From contig CAJNDS010002568.1 of assembly GCA_905221605.1 (NCBI GenBank), positions 75,001 to 139,000 of the forward strand: a stretch of 64,000 bases of DNA, written 5' to 3'. The translations under genes were made by a program, and so were the position numbers. This DNA comes from Symbiodinium natans (lineage: Eukaryota; Sar; Dinophyceae; Suessiales; Symbiodiniaceae). Shown here in pieces: positions 1 to 12,224 of the stretch. The notes beneath the pieces were generated by a model. That model was not told the DNA's origin. It did not search any database and saw only the letters and a program-made list of their open reading frames with translations. How positions within the stretch are numbered: the stretch's first letter is position 1; each line of letters opens with the position of its first letter.

Positions 1-939
1 ACAAAAGCAGAGTTTGAGGGTACCTACATAATTGCTTAAAAGGGTCTACATAGGGGTTTAGGGTTTAGGGTTTAGGGTTTAGGGTTTAGGGGATTGCAGG
101 TTACCTCATCCCCTCACTCCCGACTACTGTAAGAACCAGCAAGTGGGTTTGGGATCCAGTCCGAGTGCGAATGCCAAGAAGGAGTGGAATCCACCCACAA
201 TTTCTATCCTGAACCCTAAACCCTAAACCCTGAACCCTAAACCCTAAACCCTAAACCCTAAACCCTAAACCCCACAGTTTCCATAAAGGCTCTGCGACGA
301 AGAAGTGGGAGCTGCGCACGCTACAGGTGGGACGGCCTTGACATGAACCTCGCCCTTTCAAGCCTCAGTCCTACATCTATGTTCCATCGGTGATGCACTA
401 TAAAGGCAAAGGAAATTCCTCGTAGCCGCACCCTAAACCCTAAACCCTAACCCTAAACCCTAAACTCTAAACCCTAAACCCTAACCACTAAACCCTAAAC
501 CCCAAACCCTAAACCAGCAATGCGTGTGTAGACATCTTCTGGAGATCTCACGTCCCGGAGAACTCAACCCCCCAAAGATTCCCAATTCGCCATGTGTTTT
601 GCTGTTACCCCAGGATCTCTGCTCCCTAGGGCCCTCTGTACCTACAGTTACGGGTTTAGGGTTTGGGGTTTAATTAGGGTTTAGGGTTTGGGGTATGGGC
701 TATACCTACTAGTTAAGGGGCAGTTACTACTAAACTGTAGGAAAATAGAACCGGAGGTCCAGGAAAATCCTCCGCCCTGAAGCTACAGGACAGCCCCCTA
801 AACCCTAAACCCTAAACCCTACACCCTAAACCCTAAGTCGTAAACCCTAAACCCTAAACCCTAAACCCTAAACCCTAAACCCTAAACCCTGAACCCTTCC
901 ACACCCCCACGCAAGGCTGTGCCGCGCCTTTCGCTGTCC

Positions 940-3900
940 CCAGCGCGCCGCGACGGCGCGGACAATCTCCAGGTTCTTCCTATGCGCCCAGGGTTTAGGG
1001 TTTAGGGTTTGGGGTTTGGGGTTTAGGGTTTAGGGTTTAGGATCTAACCCAAGGGTGGTCCGCCCGCGCACGATCTATGGCGTTCTGTGGCAACTTCGTT
1101 GCCTGGGGAGGTAACCAGACATACCGAGCCAGATCTTCGCGACACCCGATGGCATGCACAGCGAAGTAGGGTTTAGGGTTTAGGGTTAGGGTTTAGGGTT
1201 TAGGGTTTAGGGTTTAGGGTTTAGGGTTTAGGGTTTAGGGTTTAGGGTTTAGGGTTTAGGGTTTAGGGTTTAGGGTTTAGGGTTTAGGGTTTAGGGTTTA
1301 GGGTTTAGGGTTCAGGGGCAAAGTCCGAGTTCTTTGACAGTACAGAGCCTTTGAAAGGCGAGAACGCGATGAACAGTGGTGCAGACGGCACATTTTTGAC
1401 AATGCATAGACAAGCCAGCAGCTTCGTTGCTGCTTAACGGCTGTGGCGAGCAGACGAGTGGCACAACTGCAAAAGGACCAAGCGAGGTCGGGCACAAAAC
1501 TTCCAGGCCCCACGTGGAACAATTAGGATATCGTTGGGTATAGAGCCGCGACCGTTAAGCTCACAAGGCCGCGGAGGTTGACGTCATGGTAGGGTTTAGG
1601 GTTTTAGGGTTTGGGGTGTAGGGTTTAAGGATTTAAGGGGTTTAAGGGTTACTGGGTTTACAGGGTATAAGGGGTTTAAGGTTTAGGGCTTAAGGGTTTA
1701 TAAGGTTTAAGGTTTAAGACCTTAGGGTTTAGGGTTAAGGTGTTTAGGGCTCACAGGGTTTAGGGTTTAGGGTTTAGGGTTTAGGCTTTAGGCTTTAGGC
1801 TTTAGGGTTTAGGGTTAAGGTGTTTAGGGCTCAGAGGGTTTTGGGAAGATTGCCGACTGGAGGCTCTCGGTGTGCTGGCTCGAGCCAGTCCACTTTGCCA
1901 CTTTGGCCGCTGTGGTGCTCACCTCGGAAAGGTTTAGGGTGTAGGGTGTAGGGTGTAGGGGGGTTTAGGGTTTAGGGAACTACCCCTAAGAGCCCTAAAC
2001 GCAGAGGACTGCGACTGCGGAAATACGCGGGAAGGCGTCATGGGGTAGACTTGGGGCTTTCTACATGAGTTTGGGGTTTAGGGCTATGAGCTTGGCTTGG
2101 TGGCCATTTTTTGCATTTTTGAGTGAGATTTTGCCAGCTCAAGAAGAGGATAGTGAGTTCGCGCCGTCTCAAGCGCAGTCAAACCAGTCTGCGCCTTTTC
2201 AATGAAGCCCTAAACCCTAAACCCTAAACCCCTAAAACCCTGTAAACCCTGAGGCGTGAACACCCCAAACCCCCCGAAACTGAAGCACCTTACGCCCCAA
2301 GCGCCCTAAACCCTAAACCCTAAACCCTAAACCCTAAACCCTAAACCCTAAACCCTAAACCCTAAACCCTAAACCCTAAACCCTAAACCCTAAACCCTAA
2401 ACCCTAAAAGCGAAAGCCCTAACCCTATATCCCCCAATACCCTCTGTTCCACCCTCAACCTCCCCCCTTTACCTAAACCCTAAGACCCCTAACCCCTAAA
2501 CCCTAAACCCACAGAGCCCACAAAGCTTGCAGAAAGAGGCGCCATTCTGTGAGCCGGACAGCCCGTGGAGGTCCAGGAGCACTTTGAGGCCATACTTCTC
2601 GGCCCAGTCGAACCTTAAAGAACTCGAAAGGGTTTAGGGTTTAGGGTTAGGGTTTAGGGTTTAGGCGTTTAGGGTTTAGGGTTTAGGGTTTAGGGTTTAG
2701 GGTTTAGGGTTTCGCCTCCAAACTATGCATCGCCATGACTTTAGGGGTACTTTGGGGTCGAGATCTCTTGCTGTGCCTGCGTTTTAGGGTTTAGGGTTTA
2801 GGGTTTTAGGGTTTTAGGGTTTTAGGGTTTTTTAGGGTTTTAGGGTTTTAGGGTTTTAGGGTTTTAGGGTTCTAGCGTTCTAGGGTTTTAGGGTTTTAGG
2901 GTCTTAGGGTCTTTGGGTTTTAGGGTTTCAGGGTTTCAGGGTTTTAGGGTTTTAGGGTTTGAGGGTTTGAGGGTTTGAGGGTTTGAGGGTTTGAGGGTTT
3001 TGAGGGTTTTGAGGGTTTGAGGGTTTGAGGGTTTGAGGGTTTGAGGGTTTGAGGGTTTGAGGGTTTGAGGGTTTGAGGGTTCGGGGTTTAAGGGTTTGGG
3101 GTTTAGGCCTTTAGGGTTTAGGGTTTTAGGGTTTAGGGTTTTAGGGTTTGGGGTTTAGGGTTTAGGGAACCCTAAATCCTCTGGAGCTTAGCCCTCACAC
3201 TACAAGTATGCCCTAAAACCCGGCACCCGCAACCTGAACCCTAAAACAGAAGCATGCCCTACACCCCAAGACCTAGTAACAAAGTAGCCCTCAACCCTAA
3301 ACGAACCCTGAAACCCTTTAAGCCCTGTAAACCCAACAAGCCCTATACAAACCCTATATAAACCCTGGTTGACCCTATAAACCCTACATAAACCCTACAT
3401 AAACCCTATATAAACCCTATACGAACCCTACATAAACCCTATATAAACCCTATATAAACCCTATATAAACCCTAAATAAACCCTATATCAACCCTACATA
3501 AAAAAAAGCAGCTGGCCCTTAAGGCCCACGCAACGCGTCGACCAGGTGCTGGGTGGAGAGATACGGCGTCCCTGCGCTTCAGCTTCGGGTTGATAAAGTC
3601 AGTGTTGAGGATTTAGGGTTTAGGGTTTAGGGTTTAGGGTTTAGGGTTTAGGGTTTAGGGTTTAGGGTTTAGGGTTTAGGGTTCAGGGTGTTTACAGGGA
3701 ATGTCTAAGTTTTTGTATATAGGGATCCTTTTTTCGGGAGGCCCAGGGCAAGGTGCGCTCGGAGAGAGGCGAGTTGCGCTCACTGTTGGCTGTCAGTCTG
3801 TGCCCACTCGAAACTGAGGACAATTTGGCAGCCAACTTCCTGGGGGGTTAGGGTTTAGGAATTTAGGTTTTCGGAATTTAGGTTTTAGCAATTTAGGGTT

Positions 3901-6900
3901 TAGGAATTTAGGTTTTAGGAATTTAGGGTTTAGGAATGTAGTGTTTAGGAACTCAGGGTTTAGGGGCTACTGCTCAGGTCCAAGCAAACAGGGCGACTGT
4001 TTCTTCGGGATTGGGAATTGAGAGTTTGGGGACAAGGGCCCGCATGGCCGCGTAGGGTTTAGGGCTTAGGGCTTAGGGCTTAGGGCTTAGGGCTTAGGGC
4101 TTAGGGCTTAGGGTTTAGGGTTGAGGTTTAGGGTTTAGGGCCATGAAACCTGGAAACTTCGACCCGAAAGTTAAAACCCTAGGCCCTTTCCCCAAGACCT
4201 TAGTGCCCTAAGACCCTAAGACCCGAAGTACTACACGAGTACCTTAGTACCCACATCCTCAGACTCGAAACCCGAAACCCTAAACCCTAAATCCTAAACT
4301 GAGTGGGCCATGGGGCCATCGAGCAGGACGAATGCAACAAGCTCCCGCTCTGTCCAAAGGCTGCTGTAGGTACGGCGGAACGCGAGTTTGGTTCTTTCAA
4401 TTCAGGGTTTCGGGTTTAGGGTTTAGGGTTTATGGGTTTAGGGTTTAGGGTTTAGAGTTTAGGGTTTAGGGTTTAGGGTTTAGGGTTTAGGGTTTAGGGC
4501 TTAGGGTTTAGGGTTTAGGGCTAAGCCTTGGAAAAGTTTCAGACTACAGCATCCCCAGGCCTTTTGCGTGCTCATCCAGACACCAATACCTTGGTGGCTG
4601 GAATGGCTGAGGTTTAGGGTTTAGGGTTTAGGGTTTAGGGTTTAGGGTTTAGGGTTTAGGGTTTAGGGTTTAGGGTTTAGGGTTTAGGGTTTAGGGTTTA
4701 GGGTTTAGGGTTTAGGGTTTAGGGTTTAGGGTTTAGGGTTTAGGGTTCTTTAAAGCGTATTTTATGGGACCCCCTCAGCATCTAAGGATACCTAACATAC
4801 CTGTCTAAACTTGAAGCTTCTTAAGGGAGTGGGGTTCAACGGATATATTCTCTCCTACTCCCTAAGGCTCCCTAAGGCTCCCTAAGCTTCCCAAAGATTC
4901 CCTAGGTTCCTATCCCCATGACCCCCCCCCCCCCCCCTCCCTTAAGGACCTTTTGTAAACCCTAAACCCTAAACCCCAAACCCCAAACCCTAAACCTAAA
5001 CCCTAAAACCCTAAACCCTAAACCCTAAACCCTAAACCCTGCATCTAAGGTACCTAAAGGTTAGTGCCTATGACGGCTTGCATGCTCCTGGCTTTTGGGG
5101 GCTTAGGAATTAAGGACTCCAGTTCGCGAAGGCAAGGCTGGCCCCTTCTCTGCTGCGGGGCTTAGGGTTTAGGGTTTGGGGTTTAGGGTTTAGGGTTAGG
5201 GTTTTTAGGGTTTAGGGTTTAGGGTTTAGGGTTTAGGGTTTAGGGTTTAGGATTTAGGGTTTAGGGTTTAGGGTTTAGGGTTTAGGGTTTAGGGTTTAGG
5301 GTTTAGGGTTTAGGGTTTGGGGTTTGGGGTTTGGGGTTTGGGGTAGAGGCTTCCGACTTCAGGCTTCCAGTAGACATGAGGCCCCCCCCTACCAGATCTT
5401 GGCCCGAAATCTTCATCACTACAAATGGGCACTGGCCACCCGAAAACAAACAAACAGCGAGAGAGAGAGAGCGAGAGAAAACAACACCAAAAAGAGAGAA
5501 AAAGAGAGAAAAGAGATAGAGAGAGACACACACACACACATAAACAAAACAAAGCAACACAAACAATGAGTGCGGAAGCCTAAAAAAAGCAACGCAAACA
5601 AAGAGTGCGGAAGCCTTGAACCCCAAGCCCCAAGCCACAGGTCGTACATCTGCTGTCGGGTGACCCCACGGGTAGGCGCACGGCGTCGATGCCCCCTTCG
5701 GTTTTAAGCCACCGCAAGTCCTGGTGGTCTTTAGGGTTTAGGGTTTAGGGTGTTGGGAACTTCGGGGTTCTTGTCAGATAGGCGCCTGAACAATTTCAAT
5801 AGGTTTTTTTTTTTTTTTTGGGGGGGGGGGGGGGTATTAGAATATAGTTATAGAGGGACCATAAGCGAATACTATCAGTAATGATTCCGACCCCTATGGT
5901 ATAGGTTTTCGCTCCCGCGTAGTCGGACGACCAACGCAGCAGCGGGTTTCTACTTGCTCGCAGCAGAGGGTTCTGGGTGCTCAAAGAGTCTCAACAAGGA
6001 AAATTCTCACGTGTTGGGAAGCAAGTCTACCGTCAGATCATACGCCATCTCTGTACGACCAGGCTCTCGGCAAACGTGGACTTTCGAACTGTGCTTGTGT
6101 CATCTGCGTGTTTGGTTTGCCACATCAGAACAAAAATGCGCGAACTCAAACAGGTCACAAGAGTCGTTGCAAAACCGACGCACTGCTCACTGCCGACACC
6201 TTCATGCAACAAGCCTAAGAACTAGAAGGCATCCATGAGCATCTTGTGGGGTTTAGGGTTTTAGGGTTTAATAGGTTCACTGTTGGCCCGGTCCTGCTCT
6301 GTAATGAAAGTTCTTCTGAACTCCCTGACTGCAGCACCTTCCAGCAGTCTTTTTTGGGGTTCCGGGTGTACTAGGGAGCTGCTAAACCCTAAACCCTAAA
6401 CACATCCTTGCCAATTCTAGGGTTCAGGGTTATCAGTTCTGTTTTTGCCACCCGTCTAGCTGCTCCAGGGCTGTGATGAGCCTTTTGCAGGTTGGGGCTT
6501 CATGTTTACTAGGGGGGCCTGCCTGTTACATGACCTGCCATCTTTTCAGGGTTCGGGGGTACCAGAGAAGAAGAGGCCATGCTCGCTCAAGACGAGAAGC
6601 GCTCGCAGAGGGTTCAACGAAGGGCTCAGGGCTGAGAGTCCAGAAGGCTTGAGGGTTTAGGGGCGTTTACTGTCGCATTAGGCAAGGCAAGCGATCTGCA
6701 CATCCCGTGCTTGACGCTTGGGGTTTTGTGTTTTCTTAGAGTACTGGGGTGGAGGGGGAGGGGGAGGGGGACGGGGTGATCTCAATTGTGGGCCTGTTTC
6801 TTGGTGCCTCCAGTACACTACATTTTCCCTGTACTTTAGGGTGCCCAAGGCCACTAGCCCGAGACTGCCCGTCCTCCCCTCAGAAGCTCGAATCGCATGT

Positions 6901-8422
6901 TCAACGATTGCCAATGAGAGGCCCAACTGGGAACCCTCGACTCCATAATCCGATACATCCCCTTTCAGGATTATCAAACAAAGAGCCCTTTGAGAGGTCA
7001 TATTTCCCAACCCGGCAGGGTACAGCTAGCTGAGATTAAAAGCTTGCCCAGGAACCCAGGATCGAGAAAGAGTCCCATCTTTTTTGCTCTAAAGGATCTT
7101 GATAAGGGAACCGGACCTGACCCCTCCCCCCTCCGCCCCCCCAAAAAAATGAATAAACCCAAAACCCTAAACCCTAAACCCTAAACCCTAAACCCTAAAC
7201 CCTAAACCCTAAACCCTAAACCCTAAACCCTAAACCCTAAACCCTAAACCCTAAACCCTAAACCCTCCAAAAAAAAAAAAAAAAGAAGGAATAAGGGGGC
7301 TGCTGGGCATCCTGGAAGAATGCGCAGCTGGTCTGAGGCGCGCGCGTGCTTCAGCTCCTCCGGAAGAGAGCAGGGCCCATTCGTCCTCTGCCTGGGCTGG
7401 GGTTTAGGGTTTAGGGTTTAGGGTTTAGGGTTTCGGGTTTCGGGTTTCGGGTTTCGGGTTTAGGGTTTAGGGTTTAGGGTTTAGGGTTTAGGGTTTAGGG
7501 TTGAGGGTTCAGGGTTTAGGGTTTAGGGTTTCGGGTTTAGGGTTTAGGGTTTAGGGTGAAGGGTTCAGGGTTCAGGGTTCAGGTTTCAGGGTTTAGGGTT
7601 TAGTGTGTAGGGTGTCGGCTTTAGGGTTTACGTTTAGGGCTTAGGGTGGGCTCAGGTAAGCGCCCGAAAGCGTCCCCAAGACCTCCAAAGTACCAAGATG
7701 ACGATACGCGTGACCTGCAACCCTTAACCCTAAACCCTAAGCCCTAAACCCTGAACCCTAGACCCTAGACCTTAAACTGCACGCCTGAGGTTGTCGGGCC
7801 GGGCGGCTGAAGGAGCTGATTCAAAAAGGTCCGGCGACATCCACTTCTCCAGAACCAGCCAACCTGCAACGCATAGTGAGGTCACCAGGAGGGTTTAGCG
7901 TTTAGGGTTAAGATTCCTTGCCGGCACTTTCGTCCGGCCACACAAGCCAAGGAAGGATTGCCTCAAGGAAATCTCCCCCACGCTACATAATTACCTACTC
8001 CAAGCCATAGGCTTAAGGGTGCCCTTGAGCATCAAAATACAACCCCCCCCCCCCCCCCCCGCCAAAAAAAAAAAACAATATATACATATATATATATATA
8101 TGTATATGTGTGTGTGCATATATAAATATAACTAGACATAAACACATGTATATAAAATAAGCCTGGACCCTAAACCCTGCAGATTGAAGGTTCTGCTTCT
8201 TTTCGACCCTCTCACCGCAACTTTCTGCGCGTGGCCTCCAAGATTAACGCCTCGAAGGCAGGTCCTGTTAGGGTTTAGGGTTTAGGGTTTAGGGTTTAGA
8301 GTTTAGGGCTTAGGGTTTGGGGTTTGGGGTTGGGGGCGATTGCATGGATTCTGCAGGTTTGGAATTGAGGTTCGTTTACTGTGCGGGTTGATCTGCATTA
8401 TGGACTCTTTCTCGGTCTCCAT
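940..8422 (-). CDS. GH5 (subfamily 9-type) exo-beta-1,3-glucanase, N-terminal half, 11 exons
   Basis: Exons in coding order: 8422-8379 (ATG), 8264-8236, 7863-7817, 7391-7333, 6324-6294, 5720-5665, 4589-4561, 3571-3532, 2613-2543, 1922-1865, 979-about 940. Spliced in frame they give [19 protein letters not shown], then [86 protein letters not shown] and [16 protein letters not shown]. This is the order of the fungal exo-1,3-glucanase fold (NLGGWLV, VRxPxGYW, IDLHGxPGSQNG). Known role of the family: hydrolysis of beta-1,3-glucans such as wall or storage glucan. The acid/base NEP strand and nucleophile Glu were not found left of position 895, so the gene is incomplete here, runs off the window, or is broken. 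Introns are mostly GC-AG and carry telomere-type arrays. Two junctions (8379/8264 and 7333/6324) fall inside short direct repeats, so their exact edges are ambiguous. Confidence 0.85.
2780..3160. repeat. Variant arrays: TTTTAGGG then TTTGAGGG
   Basis: 2780-2950 is mostly the octamer TTTTAGGG; 2955-3085 is about 15 units of TTTGAGGG, then a return to TTTAGGG. Each variant is locally uniform, as expected from slippage or homogenisation within an array. It lies in the glucanase intron 3531-2614. Confidence 0.9.
3335..3500. repeat. Variant array: ACCCTATATAA units
   Basis: About 15 copies of a 10-11 base unit ACCCTAYATAA, a TATA-extended form of CCCTAAA. It is in the same glucanase intron as the TTTGAGGG block. 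Confidence 0.85.
4790..4950. repeat. Dispersed repeat (TTCTTAAGGGAGTGGGGTTCAA...CTCCCTTAAGGACC)
   Basis: Matches 62090-62250 in order: TTCTTAAGGGAGTG, GTTCAA, CTCCCTAAGCTTCCC, then CCCCTCCCTTAAGGACC. It lies in glucanase intron 5664-4590. Confidence 0.75.
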
Positions 8423-9421
8423 GGTCGTCTACTGCGTTTTTCGCCTCCCCCCCACCGTCCCCAAAAAACTCAGGTTTACAGCTTGAACTGAGCACTACGC
8501 TCACAGCGAGCCCCGCTCTGAGGATAGCTTAGGGTTTGGGGTTTACATAGGGTTTAGTAAGGGTTCAGGATATAGGGTCCCGCTCTGCAACACAGAAGGC
8601 TTGATCTGTAGGGACCCCACAGAAGAAAAAGCTTGCCCAAACTCAGCGCATGCCTTGTAGTGCCTTTCTACCTAAGTAGCCCCCAAATAACCCCTAAGGT
8701 CCCTTGTAAGGGTCCCTCCCTTACTCCGTTAATCCAAAGAAAACTGGTGGCGCCATATGGCTCCACGAAACCCCAGACCCTGAACTATCCCTTTTCTCAA
8801 CCCGTGCGAAGCCCTAAACGTTCCTAAGCCTTGAATTGTTGGGCTTGGCAGCTGATCACGGGACCTGGTTTGGCAGGCCCGAAAAGCCACCAAACCTGAA
8901 ACCCTCAAACCCTAAACTCTAAACCCTTTTTTACGGCTAGGACTGCTGTACTGCCTGCCTGGGACGAACTCTCTGCATCCAAGAAGACAAGTGCCACTCG
9001 CACACGCGCACCCCACTGTCAAAGCAAGGCGAGCATGTATGCCGACACCTCTGAGGAAACCAACTAAACCCTAAACCCTAAGCCCTAAACCCTAAACCCT
9101 AAACCCCTGAAACTCAAGCAGGCGAGCCCCAGGGCAGCTGCGAGCACGCAGACAAGGCCACCAAACTCGAAACCCTACCTACAGTAAACCCTAAACCCTA
9201 AGCCCTAAACCCTAACCCTAAACCCTAACCCCTCAACCCGAAACCCTAAACCCCTACAAGCTACAGGGGTGCGAGTCCAGCATGCAGCAGGGGTCCTCTC
9301 TGCGTTTGCAGGGCTTGATCGGATGTTGTTGCGTATGATGAAGCTGTCGCCAGAGCCACAGACCTCGGGTTTAAGGTTTAGGGCTTAGGGTTTTCGGGTT
9401 TAGGGTTTAGGGGAACGGAAG
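8423..9421. other. Region upstream of the glucanase start
   Basis: Short arrays and open plus blocks (for example 8947-9066, TAVLPAWDELSASKKTSATR to a TAA) that may be exons of the gene ending at 9544. No recognisable family. Confidence 0.4.
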
Positions 9422-9544
9422 GCGTTGACAGGCAAAACTGCCAAGGCCTTCTCGGGGATACTAGAACAAGCACAGGCGCTTGACAGCCATGTGCCCCGCA
9501 AGTGCCAGAACTATCTCGTAAGCAAGGAGGGCCGAGCGACATAA
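9422..9544 (+). CDS. C-terminal exon, unidentified
   Basis: After an AAG acceptor the frame reads ALTGKTAKAFSGILEQAQAL and ends at TAA 9542-9544 (41 codons with stop). It is basic and helix-prone with G/C-rich third positions. A probable upstream exon at about 9310-9370 (LDRMLLRMMKLSPEPQTS) follows a TTTGCAG acceptor. No family recognised. The following 400 bases are A-rich and array-free, as expected for a 3' flank. Confidence 0.4.
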   Translation, partial: ALTGKTAKAFSGILEQAQALDSHVPRKCQNYLVSKEGRAT

Positions 9545-9960
9545 GAAACAACAAGTCATTACACGTAGGAGCCTACTATGGCTCAAGCATCAGATACAAC
9601 GATGATATCAAATGCACAAACAGCGGTGCATGTTCAACAAACGAATACAGAGAACCAAACACAGCAATAAACAAACAACAATAACAAAAATTATACAAAT
9701 AATAGTAATAATAATACACGTAAGTTAAATATCACATTAAGTGATTTATCATGGGTTCATGATACTGACACAACATACAAATACACAAGGTAGTGGTAAA
9801 TACCACCCATTTGCATCATCACAGGTGACATCCGAACCCAAAACGACAAATATGAGGCACATGGATGCTAATTCTGACTCACAATCCATGATTTTTTGTC
9901 GAGAACTCGAACAAGCCAGGTGCCTTCTCCACGTTGATCTCGTGACACGTCCATGACGTG
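9545..9960. other. A-rich, array-free block
   Basis: No telomere repeat, A-rich plus strand with Asn/Gln-coding runs broken by stops and frame changes. Either a 3' flank or a decayed foreign insert. Confidence 0.5.
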
Positions 9961-9970
9961 GGCATCGCAA

Positions 9971-10096
9971 ATCGCTCTGGGTCTGCGATGCGAATACGAC
10001 AGCGCTTTTGAACCAATCCCTTTGGAGCTGGCGGCGGCGAGTGAGTCAGTGCCGTTCTACAGATTCAACAGCGGTCTTGGACGTCATGGCTTTTAA
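9971..10096 (+). CDS. Open block, probable exon, unidentified
   Basis: Reads IALGLRCEYDSAFEPIPLEL and continues to TAA at 10094-10096, 42 codons, with coding-like codon use. No clear acceptor was chosen; an element of the ATGATCCTCTT family starts right after it. The opposite strand is less convincing. No family recognised. Confidence 0.35.
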   Translation: MALGLRCEYDSAFEPIPLELAAASESVPFYRFNSGLGRHGF

Positions 10097-11593
10097 AACC
10101 TTTTCAATACTCACAATATGATCCTCTTCAACCCAAAAAGGGAAAATAACAAATGTCCCAAGGGCCTACTTAGTAAAGGACCTGAAAGAACCTGGAAGTG
10201 GGGCCTGGTTGTAGGGCAACTTGACTGGGAGAAACCCCGCAACTACGGAGAGGTCACATCGACCGTCCAGCAATTCTCCGCATTCCCTTAGCAACGGGCT
10301 TCGAGTGATAAAAGCTGAGCCCTGCTGAGCCCTTCACACGGGGTCTAGGGTTTAGGGTTTAGGGTTTAGGGATAGCTCAAACATGCCAGCATTTTTCTTG
10401 GCGCACGCTGAAAACATTGCTGTGTCTGAGTCTGACCCGAGCCAAGTGCACGGGCACAGCTTCAGCGGTGCCCCCGGGGGCAAAGCTACTCGCGGGAGGA
10501 CCGCGGGCACGATGCTGAGGCCTGTTCACAGAAGGTGCAGTGTCCCGGCCCAGAGCCCGATTACAAGCCATTCTACTAATTTGCTATTATCATGATACCG
10601 TTCCTTTATGTACGTGAACAGTATGTGCGTATCTTTGTCTCCCTTTGCACCGAAACCCTGAGCTGTGTACTTAAACCCTAAACCCTAAATGCTCCATTGC
10701 ACCAAGGCTTGCGGTGCAAATAAGCCACCGTATTTCGCCGTTCTGGCCAAGAAATAAAGCGTCACAATGTTTTTTCCACGCTTCTCACAAAGACAAGGTA
10801 CAGACTCTTCTCTCAGAAGTGGTTGCTGGTGTTGGTGAAGAAACGGAGTCCAGAACTCACCCTAGTTAGGCATAATCATCGTTAAATACCCTTAACTATG
10901 GGGGGAACCTCGGGGAGGGTAGTATGGAGGGGGCTAGTAGGGGAACCCACCCAGAGACTCCAAAAACCCCATAATTAAGGAATAGACCTTAAGTCATTTT
11001 AGGGTTCCTAATATGACTTATAAGGTCTATTCCTTAATTAAGGGGTTTTGAAGTCTCTGGGCATGACTGTAGGCATGAGGACGCGCAGAGGAGGGGGGGG
11101 GGGGGGGGGGTGGGTGGGCGTGCCTGGCGCCTCGGTGGTCACACCACAACTCTCTGGACCGCTGCCTCAGTGCAGGGATTCAGGGTGTAGAGTGTAGGGT
11201 TTAAGGGGTTTAGGGTTTAGGGTTTAGGGTTTAGGGTTTAGGGTCCTCTAAAAGAGTACGTAGGGTACCTCATTCCCTCATTCCCTACTAAGAACCAGCC
11301 AGTCCATCCTGGCGAAATGTGCCCCAACACCCTCAAATCTTTCGTCGGCAGTGCGGTGGAAGTTGGTGTGACATTCCTACAGTAACCATGGCAACCCCAA
11401 CCCATGTTAAACAACCATCCGGAAAACCGAGGACCCCACAGAAGACCGAGACACGAAACAGGACCCTAAGGTACTGATCAGTTGCTGCCCTAAGAACTGG
11501 CACTGGCAACAATGTGAGCCCTCAACAGCAACTATAATTATGTTCAAAGGGCTCTGACCGTTTTCTTGCGTTGAGGTGGAGGGGCTGCTTTAG
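10097..11593. other. Gene-poor stretch with elements F and G
   Basis: Contains element F (10120-10170), hairpin G (10952-11072), a few arrays and small open blocks (for example plus 10700-10755 ending PPYFAVLAKK and a TAA; plus 11312-11382). No recognised gene. Confidence 0.45.
10952..11072. mobile_element. Long hairpin element family G
   Basis: Arms of about 45 bp: CAGAGACTCCAAAAACCCCA...TTAAGGAATAGACCTTAAGTCAT and its complement around TTTAGGGTTCCTAAT. A second member lies at 41830-41925 with arms CCCCTTAACTAAGGAATA. No coding capacity. Confidence 0.85.
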
Positions 11594-12168
11594 AGAGAAC
11601 AATCTTCGTCCAGGAGGTTGTTGTTCGGATCATCCATGCCTTCAGTTTGCTACTTCCCGCCCGCGACCTGGGAAAAACCCTAAACCCTAAACCCTAAACC
11701 CTAAACCCGAAACCCTAAACCCTTAAACCCCTGCACCCCGAAGTTCTGCCTAAGCACCGCAGCTCCTTGCTGCAAGAAGAGTGCGCTAGAACACATACAC
11801 CAGTAGAAGCTGGTTTAGGGTTTAGGGTTTAGGGTTAGGGTTTAGGGTTTAGGGTTTAGGGATAAGGGTTTAGGGTTTAGGGCTCAACTAATCAGGTTCA
11901 AGCATCCGTACTGTACATCAAGCACGCACCATTCTGTGGCACGACGTGCATGAATTCTTACACTGCATTCCCAACACGAATAGTCGCCTCCTCCCATCTT
12001 AGCCCCCGCCCACCCCCCCACCCCCGTTCCCTCTACCCCGGTTCAATACTTCGCAATCTCTCAATGTGCCCACATCATCTGTCTTGTGGGAGGGGGGCAC
12101 GGGGTGAGGGGTTTGATTACGAAGAAGGGATTTTCAACCACCTCCATAACCCTACAACACGCTTTTAG
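11594..12168 (+). CDS. Unidentified gene, last four exons
   Basis: Four blocks join in frame: 11594-11672 (RTIFVQEVVVRIIHAFSL), 11755-11803 (TAAPCCKKSALEHIHQ), 11896-11982 (VQASVLYIKHAPFCGTTC) and 12109-12168 (GFDYEEGIFNHLHNPTTRF, stop TAG). Acceptors are TTTAG, CTAAG, ATCAG and GTGAG. The third intron has a GT donor and 126 nt; the second contains a TTTAGGG array; donors of the first two are non-standard. A preceding exon near 11312-11382 is likely but can be read in two frames. I do not recognise the family. High G/C at codon third positions and consistent phase support coding. It is one of few plus-strand genes in this part, lying between the divergent starts and ends of the two recognised enzymes. 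Confidence 0.5.
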
Positions 12169-12224
12169 TTGCTGACCCAAACGGGACTGTTTTTTGGGGA
12201 AGTGAACCCGATAAAAAAGGGGCC

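Noticed and set aside
1316-1440. Plus-strand block [20 protein letters not shown] to a TAA
   Set aside because: It lies in the glucanase intron 1864-980 on the other strand with no partner exon; probably chance openness.
61-5330. Subtelomere or chromosome end
   Set aside because: Arrays occur across the whole 64 kb in both orientations with genes between them; nothing marks a terminal block.
5303-5649. Minus frames rich in Phe/Leu/Cys/Val
   Set aside because: Translation of the GA/CA microsatellite at 5456-5540 and array; not a membrane protein.
5954-6238. Three long plus frames (up to 94 aa) and a minus frame ending [13 protein letters not shown]
   Set aside because: All frames are open through low stop density and they fall in a glucanase intron; no frame stands out enough to call.
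9566-9577. Relic of the dinoflagellate spliced leader (TGGCTCAAG)
   Set aside because: Only about nine bases match and there is no gene start; not above chance.
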